A stretch of DNA of 32,308 bases from Iodobacter sp. BJB302 (GTDB taxonomy: Bacteria > Pseudomonadota > Gammaproteobacteria > Burkholderiales > Chitinibacteraceae), in assembly GCF_002735645.1 (NCBI RefSeq), contig NZ_PDZG01000055.1, positions 1 through 32,308 on the forward strand, read 5' to 3'. Made by a program: the position numbers and the translations under genes. Of the stretch, positions 23,904 through 32,249 are shown piece after piece (within the stretch, counting starts at the first letter, position 1; every line of letters begins with the position of its first letter). The notes beneath the pieces were generated by a model. The model saw only the letters and a list, made by a program, of their open reading frames with translations. It did not search any database and was not told the origin of the DNA.

Positions 23904-25840
23904 AAAACCCACAAAAAGGCATGGCGACGGTTCTGATCCTTATTTTTGTCGGCCTGGCACTTGGCGCAACTGTTCTGGGCGCTAATTACTATGTAAAAGG
24001 GATGCAGGAGCAGCAAAACACCTCGCTGGCCGCCACCCAGGCCCAGATGCGGGCATGGCAGGGGCTGGATATCGCCCAAACTGTTTTTAACAATATGACG
24101 GCCACTCAGCTGCAAGCACTGGCAACGGCGGCGGCCACCTCACCGCAAAATATCACCCTCACCGGCGTGCCCAATATCACTCTGCAAGTCACCGGCGCAA
24201 CAGCAGGCCCGCCAAGCCAATTTAATATTGTGGTCACCGGTCTGGCAGGCACTAATACCAGTCTTGCTTCCAGCTCAAGGCTGGCGGCCAGTATTGTGGC
24301 CACCCCAGCCACGCCCCCCGTTCGCCCATCCAGAGGCGTGGTGATGTTCAATAGTGATTTAAAGCTGGGCGGTGCCATCAAATTATTTGAAGGTGATGTG
24401 CATAATATGGAAATCCGCGTGAACGGCGATGTTGAAACCAGTGGCAATTCAATTACCGGCGTTGGCGTTATCCGCTCTACCGGCAATATTACAATCACCT
24501 CGGGCAGCAGCTTTGGCTTGCTGCACGCCAATGGCAATATCACACTCACAGGCAGTACCAGCTCCAAAGCCCTGCTTTCCCGCGGCAATATCTTACTGGA
24601 CAATAACGGCACCATTCATCATGCAGCGGCAAATGGCAATATCACGGTTAAAAACTCGACCGAAGTGCTCGATCTTCTGGCAGGTGGCGCGCTGAATATC
24701 ACAAATGGTGGCGCAAAATTTCAAAGCGGATACCAAACCGCCTATAGCTTTAACCCTGTTGCCGATCATTTTGAAATCACTACACTACCCCAGTTTGACG
24801 TGGCCTCTGGCTATACAGGCGCAACGGGCAAACCCAAGTATGACAAAGTAAAACTGGGCGTAAGCAAACCGGGGGATTGGTTTGATACCAGCATGATCAG
24901 TGTTGTGCCCGATTTAATCGTGAATGTGCCTATCGTGACGCTCACCCCCGACGATAGCTTTAATGCCTATGCTTATAAAGATTTAGCCAATTACGCTTTC
25001 TATACAGACAGTAAGGGCTATATGAAAGTGAAGGTCAAACGAATCAGCGGCATAGCTGAAGGCGATTACTTTATTGGCTCTTTTGGCACTAGCCAGAAAG
25101 ATTATCTTTGTACTACGGTATCCGGCCCGGCATCGGCAGCTCAATGCACTGGCCGCGCCCTTGAAACACAAAAAACAATTTGTGAAGGGTTTTCAAGCTC
25201 AAACTCCTGCTTTACTTATGACAGCAGCCAAAAACTCTGGACAATTAACGGCAAAGGAATTGCACCCGGCGTAGCATGGTTTGAAGGTAATTTAGCGGTG
25301 CAAAATGGTACTTATTACAATACTTTTATCACCACTTTAAATTTTAAAACTTCAGCATCAGCCACAATCTATGCACCCAATTATGCAGGCTATTCAGGAC
25401 GGGTTGGCTCGACTATTTATTCACCACTTGGCTATTGTAATCAAACTTATTACGGATTAAACCCAAGCCAGTTTTGTGCTTCAGCCACAAGCTGGAATAG
25501 CGATATCGATGGTGGAATTGGCAATTTTTCTACCATGGCAGGCAGCACACTGAATGATGTTTACCAGGGTGGCGATATCAGCTTTGCAAATAGCTCTGAT
25601 ATTTATGGCAGCGTTTGGGCGGGCAATTTATATGGCAATACCGGTGATACTAAAATTCACGGCTATATCACAGCCCTAGCCTTAGGCTCCCAAACAAGCA
25701 ACTCCATACAAAACAGTACCAATATTATTCTGACCAATTTGCCTGCCAGCTTTAGACCGGATCAAACCGCCTCCACCCCTGGCGGAGGCGGAGGCGGCAG
25801 TGCCCCCAGCTCGGTTGTTCGCTGGGTCAGATATATCTAA
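23900..25840 (+). CDS. pilX: Large PilX-like minor pilin with beta-helical repeat region (set A)
   Basis: The 646-residue protein opens with MKNPQKG and a hydrophobic helix MATVLILIFVGLALGATVLG. As usual for PilX/GspK-type tip subunits it has no Glu5. Residues about 174-275 hold at least five repeats of 17-20 residues, each starting with GNIT or a similar sequence, typical of a beta-helix or polymer-forming fold. Then comes a long region with cysteine pairs (YLCTTV...AQCTGR, TICEGF...NSCFTY, LGYCNQ...QFCAS). A glycine run (PGGGGGGSAP) and a short aromatic tail (RWVRYI) end it. The ATG at 23900 overlaps the PilW stop. It could be a pilus-tip adhesin; this is inference. Confidence 0.75.
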   Translation: MKNPQKGMATVLILIFVGLALGATVLGANYYVKGMQEQQNTSLAATQAQMRAWQGLDIAQTVFNNMTATQLQALATAAATSPQNITLTGVPNITLQVTGATAGPPSQFNIVVTGLAGTNTSLASSSRLAASIVATPATPPVRPSRGVVMFNSDLKLGGAIKLFEGDVHNMEIRVNGDVETSGNSITGVGVIRSTGNITITSGSSFGLLHANGNITLTGSTSSKALLSRGNILLDNNGTIHHAAANGNITVKNSTEVLDLLAGGALNITNGGAKFQSGYQTAYSFNPVADHFEITTLPQFDVASGYTGATGKPKYDKVKLGVSKPGDWFDTSMISVVPDLIVNVPIVTLTPDDSFNAYAYKDLANYAFYTDSKGYMKVKVKRISGIAEGDYFIGSFGTSQKDYLCTTVSGPASAAQCTGRALETQKTICEGFSSSNSCFTYDSSQKLWTINGKGIAPGVAWFEGNLAVQNGTYYNTFITTLNFKTSASATIYAPNYAGYSGRVGSTIYSPLGYCNQTYYGLNPSQFCASATSWNSDIDGGIGNFSTMAGSTLNDVYQGGDISFANSSDIYGSVWAGNLYGNTGDTKIHGYITALALGSQTSNSIQNSTNIILTNLPASFRPDQTASTPGGGGGGSAPSSVVRWVRYI

Positions 25841-26050
25841 CCCCCTGCACAGCCCCGTAAATCTGCTTTATGGGGCTGATTGACGTTAATTTCTGCCCAA
25901 CCTTTGATCTGATCCGGCAGCTGCACGCCCTGTTTAAGAGTAGAATCCGCCCCCTTCGTAAAGCTGCTCCGGCCCGCCACACACCAAGCAATATACGGCT
26001 GGCATCGCCCAATGCTATACCTCAATAACCGCAGCACAATAAATTGCCCC
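25841..26050. other. Gap between pilin sets A and B
   Basis: A hairpin (CAGCCCC at 25850-25856 with GGGGCTG at 25872-25878, inner TAAA/TTTA pairing) follows the set A PilX stop but has no U tract. The rest has no clear promoter. A minus-strand frame ending at 25837 has reasonable codon use (QLPDQIKGWAEINVNQPH) but no good start and no recognisable family, so no gene is called. Confidence 0.5.
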
Positions 26051-26575
26051 ATGCGTAAACACCTCGCTTTTAGCTTAATCGAATTAATGGTCACCCTGAT
26101 TGTGCTGGGCATTATCCTGAGCATCGCCATCCCCGGTTTTACCGGTATGTTGCAGCGCTATCGTTTGCAAAGCACTGTTTTAGAAGCACAAAATGACTGG
26201 CTATTTACCCGCAGCACCGCGGTAAAATTTGGCGGCGCACGCAGCCCCGCTGTTTTTTATGTGGCTAAACGCACGAGTAATCAAAGCTGGTCTTTGCAAG
26301 TTTGTACAATTACCGCCTGCGGTGAAGGCAGTACCCTGCTGCGCCAGCAAAAATCAGAAGAACACAGAGGGGTTGAATTAATCTCATTGAGCGATGCATT
26401 AAAAGAAAATAAATTCCATAATTACAATGGTCTGCCTGATTTTGCGCAGCAGCAGTTTCTTCAGTTTCAATCCGGGAAATACCAGCTGCAATTACAAATT
26501 ACCGCAACCGGCTTATCCACCCTGTGCCGCCCCAAAGGCAGCATTGCTTTTGGGAGGTATGCGGAATGCATTTAA
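26051..26575 (+). CDS. fimT: GspH/FimT-family minor pseudopilin (set B)
   Basis: The 174-residue protein begins MRKHLA followed by [20 protein letters not shown], with Glu5 present. The residue before the cleavage site is Ala instead of the usual Gly. The C-terminal domain is GspH-like, with cysteine pairs (LQVCTITACGEG and STLCRPKGSIAFG) and a final AECI. The ATG at 26051 opens the leader directly; an upstream in-frame start at 26012 would add a non-leader sequence. It is the first gene of set B, overlapping the next gene by 10 bases. Confidence 0.82.
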   Translation: MRKHLAFSLIELMVTLIVLGIILSIAIPGFTGMLQRYRLQSTVLEAQNDWLFTRSTAVKFGGARSPAVFYVAKRTSNQSWSLQVCTITACGEGSTLLRQQKSEEHRGVELISLSDALKENKFHNYNGLPDFAQQQFLQFQSGKYQLQLQITATGLSTLCRPKGSIAFGRYAECI

Positions 26576-27186
26576 GATTTCATTCCCAGCAGGGTTTATC
26601 TTTAATTGAAATGATGCTGGCCACCGCCATGGGGCTGTTACTGCTCGCGGGCATTTCCAGCTTGTCACTTAGCAATTTATTCACCAGCACAGATACCCAA
26701 CGCAGTATTATTTTGCAGCAGGATACACAGGCCATGCTGTCTTTAATCAGCCGCGATCTGCGGCGCGCCGGATATCATCCTAATGACAATCAAATCAGCG
26801 AAATGCGCAAGATATGGATTATTAATACGCCAGAACAAAGCTGCGTTATATTTCGCTACCATAATCCGGATTTCCCTGATAAAAACACACATGGTTTTCA
26901 GTTTAAAGCATCAGATAAAACAGGCCGCTTTGTAAATATGCTGACCTCAAACGAGGCCAGCACTTGTGGCGACGGCCAGTGGCAGGCCCTGAACAGCCCC
27001 CGCAATATCCTGATCACTCAATTTAAAATCACACCCCAATATTCGTTTGAAAAAGCAGACAATGAAGTAAAAATGGTGATCAACAGCTTAGATATTGATT
27101 TAGAAGCCACAGATAATGCAGGGAAATTCAAAACGCATCTGAATCAGAATGTGCAGTTACGCAATCGCCCTTTTTTACAGGAATAA
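26566..27186 (+). CDS. pilW: PilW-like minor prepilin (set B)
   Basis: The 206-residue protein has the leader MHLRFHSQQG and helix LSLIEMMLATAMGLLLLAG, with Glu5 intact, unlike its counterpart in set A. LISRDLRRAGYHPNDNQ is the PilW/GspJ signature after the helix. Two cysteines (EQSCVIF and ASTCGDG) could bond. The start is decided by GGGAGG (26552-26557) eight bases before the ATG. It overlaps the FimT-like gene and is followed by PilX after 10 bases. Confidence 0.85.
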   Translation: MHLRFHSQQGLSLIEMMLATAMGLLLLAGISSLSLSNLFTSTDTQRSIILQQDTQAMLSLISRDLRRAGYHPNDNQISEMRKIWIINTPEQSCVIFRYHNPDFPDKNTHGFQFKASDKTGRFVNMLTSNEASTCGDGQWQALNSPRNILITQFKITPQYSFEKADNEVKMVINSLDIDLEATDNAGKFKTHLNQNVQLRNRPFLQE

Positions 27187-27196
27187 GGCGTTATCC

Positions 27197-28537
27197 ATGA
27201 TGAAAGCGCCCATTTATCAGCAAGGCATTGCCGCACTGGCCATCACCCTGGTGCTGACTTTAATCGCCACTATTTTTGTTTTATCAACCAATAAAAACAG
27301 CTATATCTTTCAGAAAACATCGGTTAATCACTATCAGCAAACACAGGCTTTTGAAGCGGCAGAAGCAGGCGCGCAGGCGACGCTGCTGCAAATGCGCCGT
27401 GATATTGAGGCCATTAATTTAAACCCCGATTATGATGGCGTTATTTTAAAGAAAATAAAATCAGCCCCGCCGCCAGCACCCGGCACAAATAACTGCGGCT
27501 GGGATACGGTAATCGTAAATAGCGATTCCTACGATTACTCTGAGCAGTTCAAAAAAAACAATTATCTGTTTTCAAAAAAAACCACCAGCCTTTTCCAAAA
27601 AATTGGCTCGCTGGAAATCAATGCCGATAACACGGCCTGGCGCAGCAGTGTGGATTTAAAAAATGGCATCGTCAGCAGTGAAGGCTGCGCCGATGAAAGC
27701 AACGATAAAGGCCCGTTTTGCGCCGATACCCGCAGCGATCAAACGGCCGCCGTCGTGAGGCGGGGCTTTGATATTCCGCGCAAGGCTGAATTTAATCCCA
27801 AAAAAATTGCCCTTACCATCAAGGGGCATGTGGATATGAGCGGCAGCATGACGCTGGCTCCAAATTCCGGCCAGCCCAACCCGCTTTGCAATGTTTCCAG
27901 CGGGAAGGAGTTTGGCTATTGGGGCGCACCGCTCAGCCCGGACAGCATCAACAACACGCCCCTGGCCACGCTGAGTAACATTCAGCTTTTTGGCGCAATT
28001 TTTGGCATGAGCCCGGCAGAATTTAAAAAACAAGCCACACAAATCAACCCAGCCGATGGCAGTGGCATTGTCAGCAGTTGCCCCGCCGCCGTTGGGCTGA
28101 TCTGGATTAACGGCGATTTTACCCCGCCCAAAAACTGCACCATTGGCAGCAGCTATCCTCGTTTTGCCCCCGCCATAGTAGTGGTTGGCGGCGCAGGCAG
28201 TAATGCACTGACAGCAGGCGGCACAGGCGGCAATATGGTCTCTGACAGCATTTTGATTAACGGCATGCTGTTTACAAATCATTTTAACGGCAGCATTCAG
28301 GTACTGGGGGCCATGGCCGTCAATGGCAATATCGAAGGCGCTTTAAATGGCATCTTTGACAATACGCCGGGCGACTGTGTATATGGCCTGTGCGCGCAAA
28401 AACCTGGCACGGGCTCAACCGGAGCCATCAACGTTGCATACGATGAACGCATGTTTATTGGTAGCAATGCAGGCGGTGATCTCAGCGGCAATAAATCAGG
28501 CAGCTGGCATGACTTTTGTAAGGACGGCAAATGCTGA
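27197..28537 (+). CDS. pilX: PilX-like minor pilin with extended C-terminal domain (set B)
   Basis: The 446-residue protein has the leader MMKAPIYQQG and helix IAALAITLVLTLIATIFVLS without Glu5. AFEAAEAGAQATLLQMRRDI, the PilX signature, follows. Typical PilX proteins are about 170-200 residues, so roughly 250 residues are extra. This part has paired cysteines (GCADES...FCADTR, LCNVSS, SSCPAA, KNCTIG, DCVYGLCAQ). Gly/Asn-rich strands such as FNGSIQVLGAMAVNGNIEG resemble the repeats of the set A PilX. AAGG precedes the ATG. It overlaps the PilV gene by seven bases. It may be a tip-located adhesin. Confidence 0.8.
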   Translation: MMKAPIYQQGIAALAITLVLTLIATIFVLSTNKNSYIFQKTSVNHYQQTQAFEAAEAGAQATLLQMRRDIEAINLNPDYDGVILKKIKSAPPPAPGTNNCGWDTVIVNSDSYDYSEQFKKNNYLFSKKTTSLFQKIGSLEINADNTAWRSSVDLKNGIVSSEGCADESNDKGPFCADTRSDQTAAVVRRGFDIPRKAEFNPKKIALTIKGHVDMSGSMTLAPNSGQPNPLCNVSSGKEFGYWGAPLSPDSINNTPLATLSNIQLFGAIFGMSPAEFKKQATQINPADGSGIVSSCPAAVGLIWINGDFTPPKNCTIGSSYPRFAPAIVVVGGAGSNALTAGGTGGNMVSDSILINGMLFTNHFNGSIQVLGAMAVNGNIEGALNGIFDNTPGDCVYGLCAQKPGTGSTGAINVAYDERMFIGSNAGGDLSGNKSGSWHDFCKDGKC

Positions 28538-29235
28538 GCCCAAAGCAAAACGGCTTTTCCCTGTTGGAGATCCTGATTACGCTGCTGATTATCGGCATCG
28601 CAGCCCTGGCATTAAACGCCCTTCAAACCAACGCCCTAAAAAACAACAGCGTCGCGCAAAACCGCAATGAAGCGCTGTTCCTTGCAGAAGATAAACTGGA
28701 GAAACTTCGCCAGAGCAATCTTTGCCCGCGCAGCAGCGCCACCTCTGGCGGGCTGAGCGTCAGTGGCGATCAGGGCACAGGCAATGCAGAGCTGGAAAAA
28801 ATACAGCGGCAAACCGCCAGCTACCGCCGTATCACCCTGATTAAAGACATCAGCCAGCCTGCCCAGCCAGCACCTGATTTTGGCTGCCCGCCGATAGCAA
28901 AAAACCCGCCATCCGCCGCCACTTTGCCCGATCCGCAAAAGCTCTACCAGGTTGAGCGCAACGTACAGGTTGCCATCGACTGGCAGGACAGCTACGGCGA
29001 AACGCAATACATCACCCTGAGCAGCCAGATCAACTGGTCATCGCAGGGCGATCTACCCACCCCGCCCGGCGACGCCTGCAGTTACGCATGGGTGGCCAAG
29101 AAAGACCTGCTTTGGGGAGCATGGGCAAAATTTGGCAATAGCCTCTACCAGTGCACAACAGAGGGCGGCTGCCCAGGCAGCGATATCACACCGGATATGG
29201 CGGCAGGGCAATGGAAAAAGATAGGGGGGTGTTAG
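28531..29235 (+). CDS. pilV: PilV-like minor pilin with C-terminal CBM5/12-like domain (set B)
   Basis: The 234-residue protein has the leader MLSPKQNG, helix FSLLEILITLLIIGIAALAL (Glu5 present) and the PilV pattern ALFLAEDKLEKLRQSN. After a Pro-rich linker (GDLPTPPGD, about 173-181), residues 183-234 form a separate small domain. It has AWVAKKDLLWGAWAKFGNSL, then YQC, and ends QWKKIGGC. This matches the spacing of family 5/12 carbohydrate-binding modules of chitinases (W...GD.V.Y.G..Y.., W..iG). Exposed Trp at 187, 195, 198 and 228 and four Cys are present. AAGGA precedes the ATG. It would place a possible chitin-binding module at the pilus tip. Confidence 0.8.
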   Translation: MLSPKQNGFSLLEILITLLIIGIAALALNALQTNALKNNSVAQNRNEALFLAEDKLEKLRQSNLCPRSSATSGGLSVSGDQGTGNAELEKIQRQTASYRRITLIKDISQPAQPAPDFGCPPIAKNPPSAATLPDPQKLYQVERNVQVAIDWQDSYGETQYITLSSQINWSSQGDLPTPPGDACSYAWVAKKDLLWGAWAKFGNSLYQCTTEGGCPGSDITPDMAAGQWKKIGGC

Positions 29236-29265
29236 TCACTGATGTTCCGCAGTGATCGTCTTTTT
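29236..29265 (+). terminator. Terminator after pilin set B
   Basis: TCACTG (29236-29241) pairs with CAGTGA (29250-29255) and is followed by TCGTCTTTTT. A second small hairpin, GTGCC/GGCAC with a TTC loop (29267-29279), comes directly after. Confidence 0.6.
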
Positions 29266-29266
29266 A

Positions 29267-29505
29267 GTGCCTTCGGCACGTTAATTTTGGTGCGGCATCC
29301 CCGCGGGGACTCACTTTCTTGAACGGCCAGAAATCCTAGTACGCAAAGAAGGCCGCCCCGACCAGCACGAAGGCCCCTCGCTGCGGATAATCGGCTCGGC
29401 GAAAAAGGCTGCTCGCTCGCTGCCTCGCTACCCCTTTTCCGAAACCCCGAGCCGCTTATTCCTCGCTTCGGCGTGCTTCAAGGGGGATTTAAGCCCCTTG
29501 CCACT
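29267..29505. repeat. Structured non-coding stretch, possible interspersed repeat
   Basis: No gene is seen. The region is a chain of inverted pairs: GTGCC/GGCAC (29267-29279), CCCCGCGGGG near 29300, CGGCTCGG (29392-29399) with CCGAGCCG (29447-29454), and CAAGGGG (29479-29485) with CCCCTTG (29494-29500). The composition is GC-rich and unlike the AT-rich flank that follows. The wording (CTCACTTTCTTG, AAGAAGGCCGCCCCGACCAG, GGCCCCTCGCTGCGG) resembles dispersed repeats recalled from Neisseriales genomes. Its copy number cannot be seen here. Confidence 0.45.
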
Positions 29506-29610
29506 AGCTGCGATACGAATCTAGACTTCAAAGGTTTTAAAACACTCAAATCTTACAAAACAACTTAATTAACACCTTGTTTTTTCGTGAAACGCCGTAG
29601 CCACCGTGTT

Positions 29611-29889
29611 TCAAGATTTGGGTTTCCCGTGTGTAACAGCCCCTACCCCAATCTCCTCCAAAATCAGCGGTAGCATAGCTAAATCCACTCCGTGATAGAG
29701 ATCTCCGCCGGCCACTTTTACGTTCGGCCCTTCCTCGCATGCACCCATGCAAGGCAGACGAATAATCCTCACATCTGCATGCATTTTTGTTGCTATTTCA
29801 AGGGCCTGCGCCAGCGCTTCGCTGCCTCTGGCGGCACAAGATGGCTGGCCGCTCAGACGTCGATTTACACAGATGGCAATTGTTTTCAT
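29611..29889 (-). CDS. Thioredoxin-like [2Fe-2S] ferredoxin
   Basis: The 92-residue protein has four cysteines in the thioredoxin-like ferredoxin pattern: Cys7, Cys18 (C-X10-C), Cys47 and Cys51 (LPCMGACEEGPNV, C-X3-C). These would bind one [2Fe-2S] cluster, as in NuoE and Aquifex-type small ferredoxins. It is a single-domain protein, so it is a free electron carrier or a cluster sensor; its partner is not visible. It is divergent from the decarboxylase gene and flanked by the structured repeat. The stop codon is followed by no clear terminator on the minus strand. Confidence 0.82.
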   Translation of the reverse strand: MKTIAICVNRRLSGQPSCAARGSEALAQALEIATKMHADVRIIRLPCMGACEEGPNVKVAGGDLYHGVDLAMLPLILEEIGVGAVTHGKPKS

Positions 29890-29984
29890 TTTTCACCACA
29901 TATCAACACATTTTGGGATTAATATACGCGCCTTTCCGGCTTTGCCGTCCTTTGTACTGATTGTTAGTTTGCAAGGATTTTGCC

Positions 29985-32249
29985 ATGCGTTTTTACTTCC
30001 CTATCATCATCATCGATGAGGATTTCCGCACCGAGAACACCAGTGGTTCCGGTATTCGTGAATTAGCGGCGGCCATTGAGGCCGAGGGCAGAGACGTAGT
30101 TGGTTATACCAGCTACGGCGATTTAACCTCATTTGCGCAGCAGCAAAGCCGTGCTTCAGGCTTTATTTTATCGATTGATGACGAAGAATTTGGTGGCGGC
30201 TCACCCGAAGAAACCCACGAAGCGCTCACCAGCCTGCGCAGCTTTGTGGCTGAAATCCGCCGCCGCAACCCGGACATCCCGATTTATATCTATGGTGAAA
30301 CCCGTACCGCCCGCCACATCCCTAATGATGTGTTGCGCGAATTACACGGTTTTATTCATATGCACGAAGACACACCCGAATTCGTGGCACGCCATATTAT
30401 CCGCGAAGCAAAAAGCTATCTGGACACCTTGGCGCCGCCGTTTTTCCGTGCGCTCACTCATTACGCCCAGGATGGCTCTTACAGCTGGCACTGCCCGGGA
30501 CACTCCGGCGGCGTGGCTTTCCTGAAATCCCCGGTTGGCCAGATGTTCCACCAGTTTTTTGGTGAAAACATGCTGCGTGCCGACGTATGTAATGCGGTAG
30601 AGGAACTCGGCCAGCTGCTGGATCACACAGGCCCAATTGCGGCTTCCGAGCGCAATGCCGCACGTATTTTCAATGCCGACCATTTATTCTTTGTGACCAA
30701 CGGCACATCGACTTCCAACAAAATCGTCTGGCACTCTACCGTAGCCCCAGGCGATGTGGTGGTTGTAGACCGTAACTGCCACAAATCCATTCTGCATTCC
30801 ATCATGATGATGGGTGCGGTGCCCGTATTCCTGATGCCTACGCGCAATCACTACGGCATTATCGGCCCGATTCCGAAAAGCGAATTCGAGCCGGAAAACA
30901 TCCGCAAAAAAATGATGGATAACCCGTTTGCCCGTGAAAAACTGCTGGCCGACCCTAACTTTAAGCCGCGTATTCTGACGATTACCCAGTCTACTTACGA
31001 CGGCATTATGTATAACGTCGAAGAAATCAAAGGCATGCTCGATGGCGAAATCGACAGCCTGCACTTTGACGAAGCATGGCTGCCCCACGCCGCTTTCCAT
31101 GATTTCTACGGTGATTACCACGCCATTGGCGAAGATCGCCCGCGCTGCAAAGAATCAATGATTTTTTCCACGCAATCCACGCACAAACTGCTGGCAGGCT
31201 TAAGCCAAGCTTCGCAAATTTTGGTGCAAGACCCGGAAAACCGTAAGCTTGATCGTGATTTATTTAACGAAGCTTACTTAATGCACACCTCAACCAGCCC
31301 GCAGTACTCCATTATTGCATCCTGCGATGTGGCTGCCGCCATGATGGAAGCACCGGGCGGCACAGCACTGGTTGAAGAATCACTGGTTGAAGCACTGGAT
31401 TTCCGCCGCGCCATGCGCAAAGTGGACGAAGAATTCGGTGATGAATGGTGGTTCAAAGTTTGGGGCCCGGATGATCTAACCGATGAAGGACTAGATCACC
31501 GCGATGCGTGGATGCTGAAATCCGGCGACAACTGGCACGGCTTTGGCGATATCGCCGATGGCTTTAATATGCTGGACCCGATCAAAGCCACTATTCTGAC
31601 CCCTGGACTGGATTTAGACGGCAAGTTCTCTGAAACCGGCATTCCGGCCAGCATCGTTACCAAATACCTGGCTGAGCACGGTGTGGTAATCGAGAAGTGC
31701 GGTCTTTATTCCTTCTTTATCATGTTTACCATCGGTATCACCAAGGGCCGCTGGAACACCCTTGTAGCCGCCTTGCAGCAATTTAAAGACGACTACGATA
31801 AAAATGCCCCGCTGTGGCGCATTCTGCCGGACTTTATTGCTCAGTATCCGCAATACGAGCGCATTGGCCTGAAAGACCTCTGCCAGCAAATCCATGAAAT
31901 CTACCGCGTGCATGATGTGGCGCGCCTGACCACGGATATGTATTTATCTAATATGGAACCCGCCATGAAGCCCGCCAAGGCTTTCGCCAAAATGGCGCAC
32001 CGTGAGATCGACCGCGTGGCAATTGACGAACTGGAAGGCCGTATCACCGCCGTGATGCTCACTCCTTACCCGCCAGGCATTCCGCTCTTGATCCCTGGCG
32101 AAGTTTTCAACAAAACCATCGTTGATTACCTCAAATTTGCACGGGATTTCAACAAACGCTTCCCCGGCTTTGAAACCTATATTCATGGCCTGGTGGCAGA
32201 CAAGAGCAGTGGCGAAACCTGCTACTTTATGGATTGTGTAAGACTGTAA
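29985..32249 (+). CDS. Arginine/lysine/ornithine decarboxylase, AAT-fold, PLP-dependent
   Basis: The 754-residue enzyme removes the carboxyl group of a basic amino acid to give a diamine or agmatine. The N-terminal wing domain (about 1-135) precedes the PLP domain (about 145-430). The PLP domain has SWHCPGHSGGVAFLKSPVG, FVTNGTSTSNKIV and FDEAWLPHAAFHDFYG. STQSTHKLLAGLSQAS holds the cofactor lysine (Lys401). The C-terminal domain follows. Length and motifs fit the AdiA/LdcC/SpeF group; many betaproteobacteria use a member as their arginine decarboxylase. Substrate choice cannot be settled by eye. The ATG at 29985 starts MRFYFPIIIID, the family N-terminus; the earlier in-frame start at 29961 is less likely. 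Confidence 0.9.
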   Translation: MRFYFPIIIIDEDFRTENTSGSGIRELAAAIEAEGRDVVGYTSYGDLTSFAQQQSRASGFILSIDDEEFGGGSPEETHEALTSLRSFVAEIRRRNPDIPIYIYGETRTARHIPNDVLRELHGFIHMHEDTPEFVARHIIREAKSYLDTLAPPFFRALTHYAQDGSYSWHCPGHSGGVAFLKSPVGQMFHQFFGENMLRADVCNAVEELGQLLDHTGPIAASERNAARIFNADHLFFVTNGTSTSNKIVWHSTVAPGDVVVVDRNCHKSILHSIMMMGAVPVFLMPTRNHYGIIGPIPKSEFEPENIRKKMMDNPFAREKLLADPNFKPRILTITQSTYDGIMYNVEEIKGMLDGEIDSLHFDEAWLPHAAFHDFYGDYHAIGEDRPRCKESMIFSTQSTHKLLAGLSQASQILVQDPENRKLDRDLFNEAYLMHTSTSPQYSIIASCDVAAAMMEAPGGTALVEESLVEALDFRRAMRKVDEEFGDEWWFKVWGPDDLTDEGLDHRDAWMLKSGDNWHGFGDIADGFNMLDPIKATILTPGLDLDGKFSETGIPASIVTKYLAEHGVVIEKCGLYSFFIMFTIGITKGRWNTLVAALQQFKDDYDKNAPLWRILPDFIAQYPQYERIGLKDLCQQIHEIYRVHDVARLTTDMYLSNMEPAMKPAKAFAKMAHREIDRVAIDELEGRITAVMLTPYPPGIPLLIPGEVFNKTIVDYLKFARDFNKRFPGFETYIHGLVADKSSGETCYFMDCVRL

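Noticed and set aside
25837-26130. Minus-strand frame across the gap between pilin sets
   Set aside because: It overlaps the start of the set B FimT gene, has no convincing start codon or ribosome site, and no recognised family. It is kept only as a finding.
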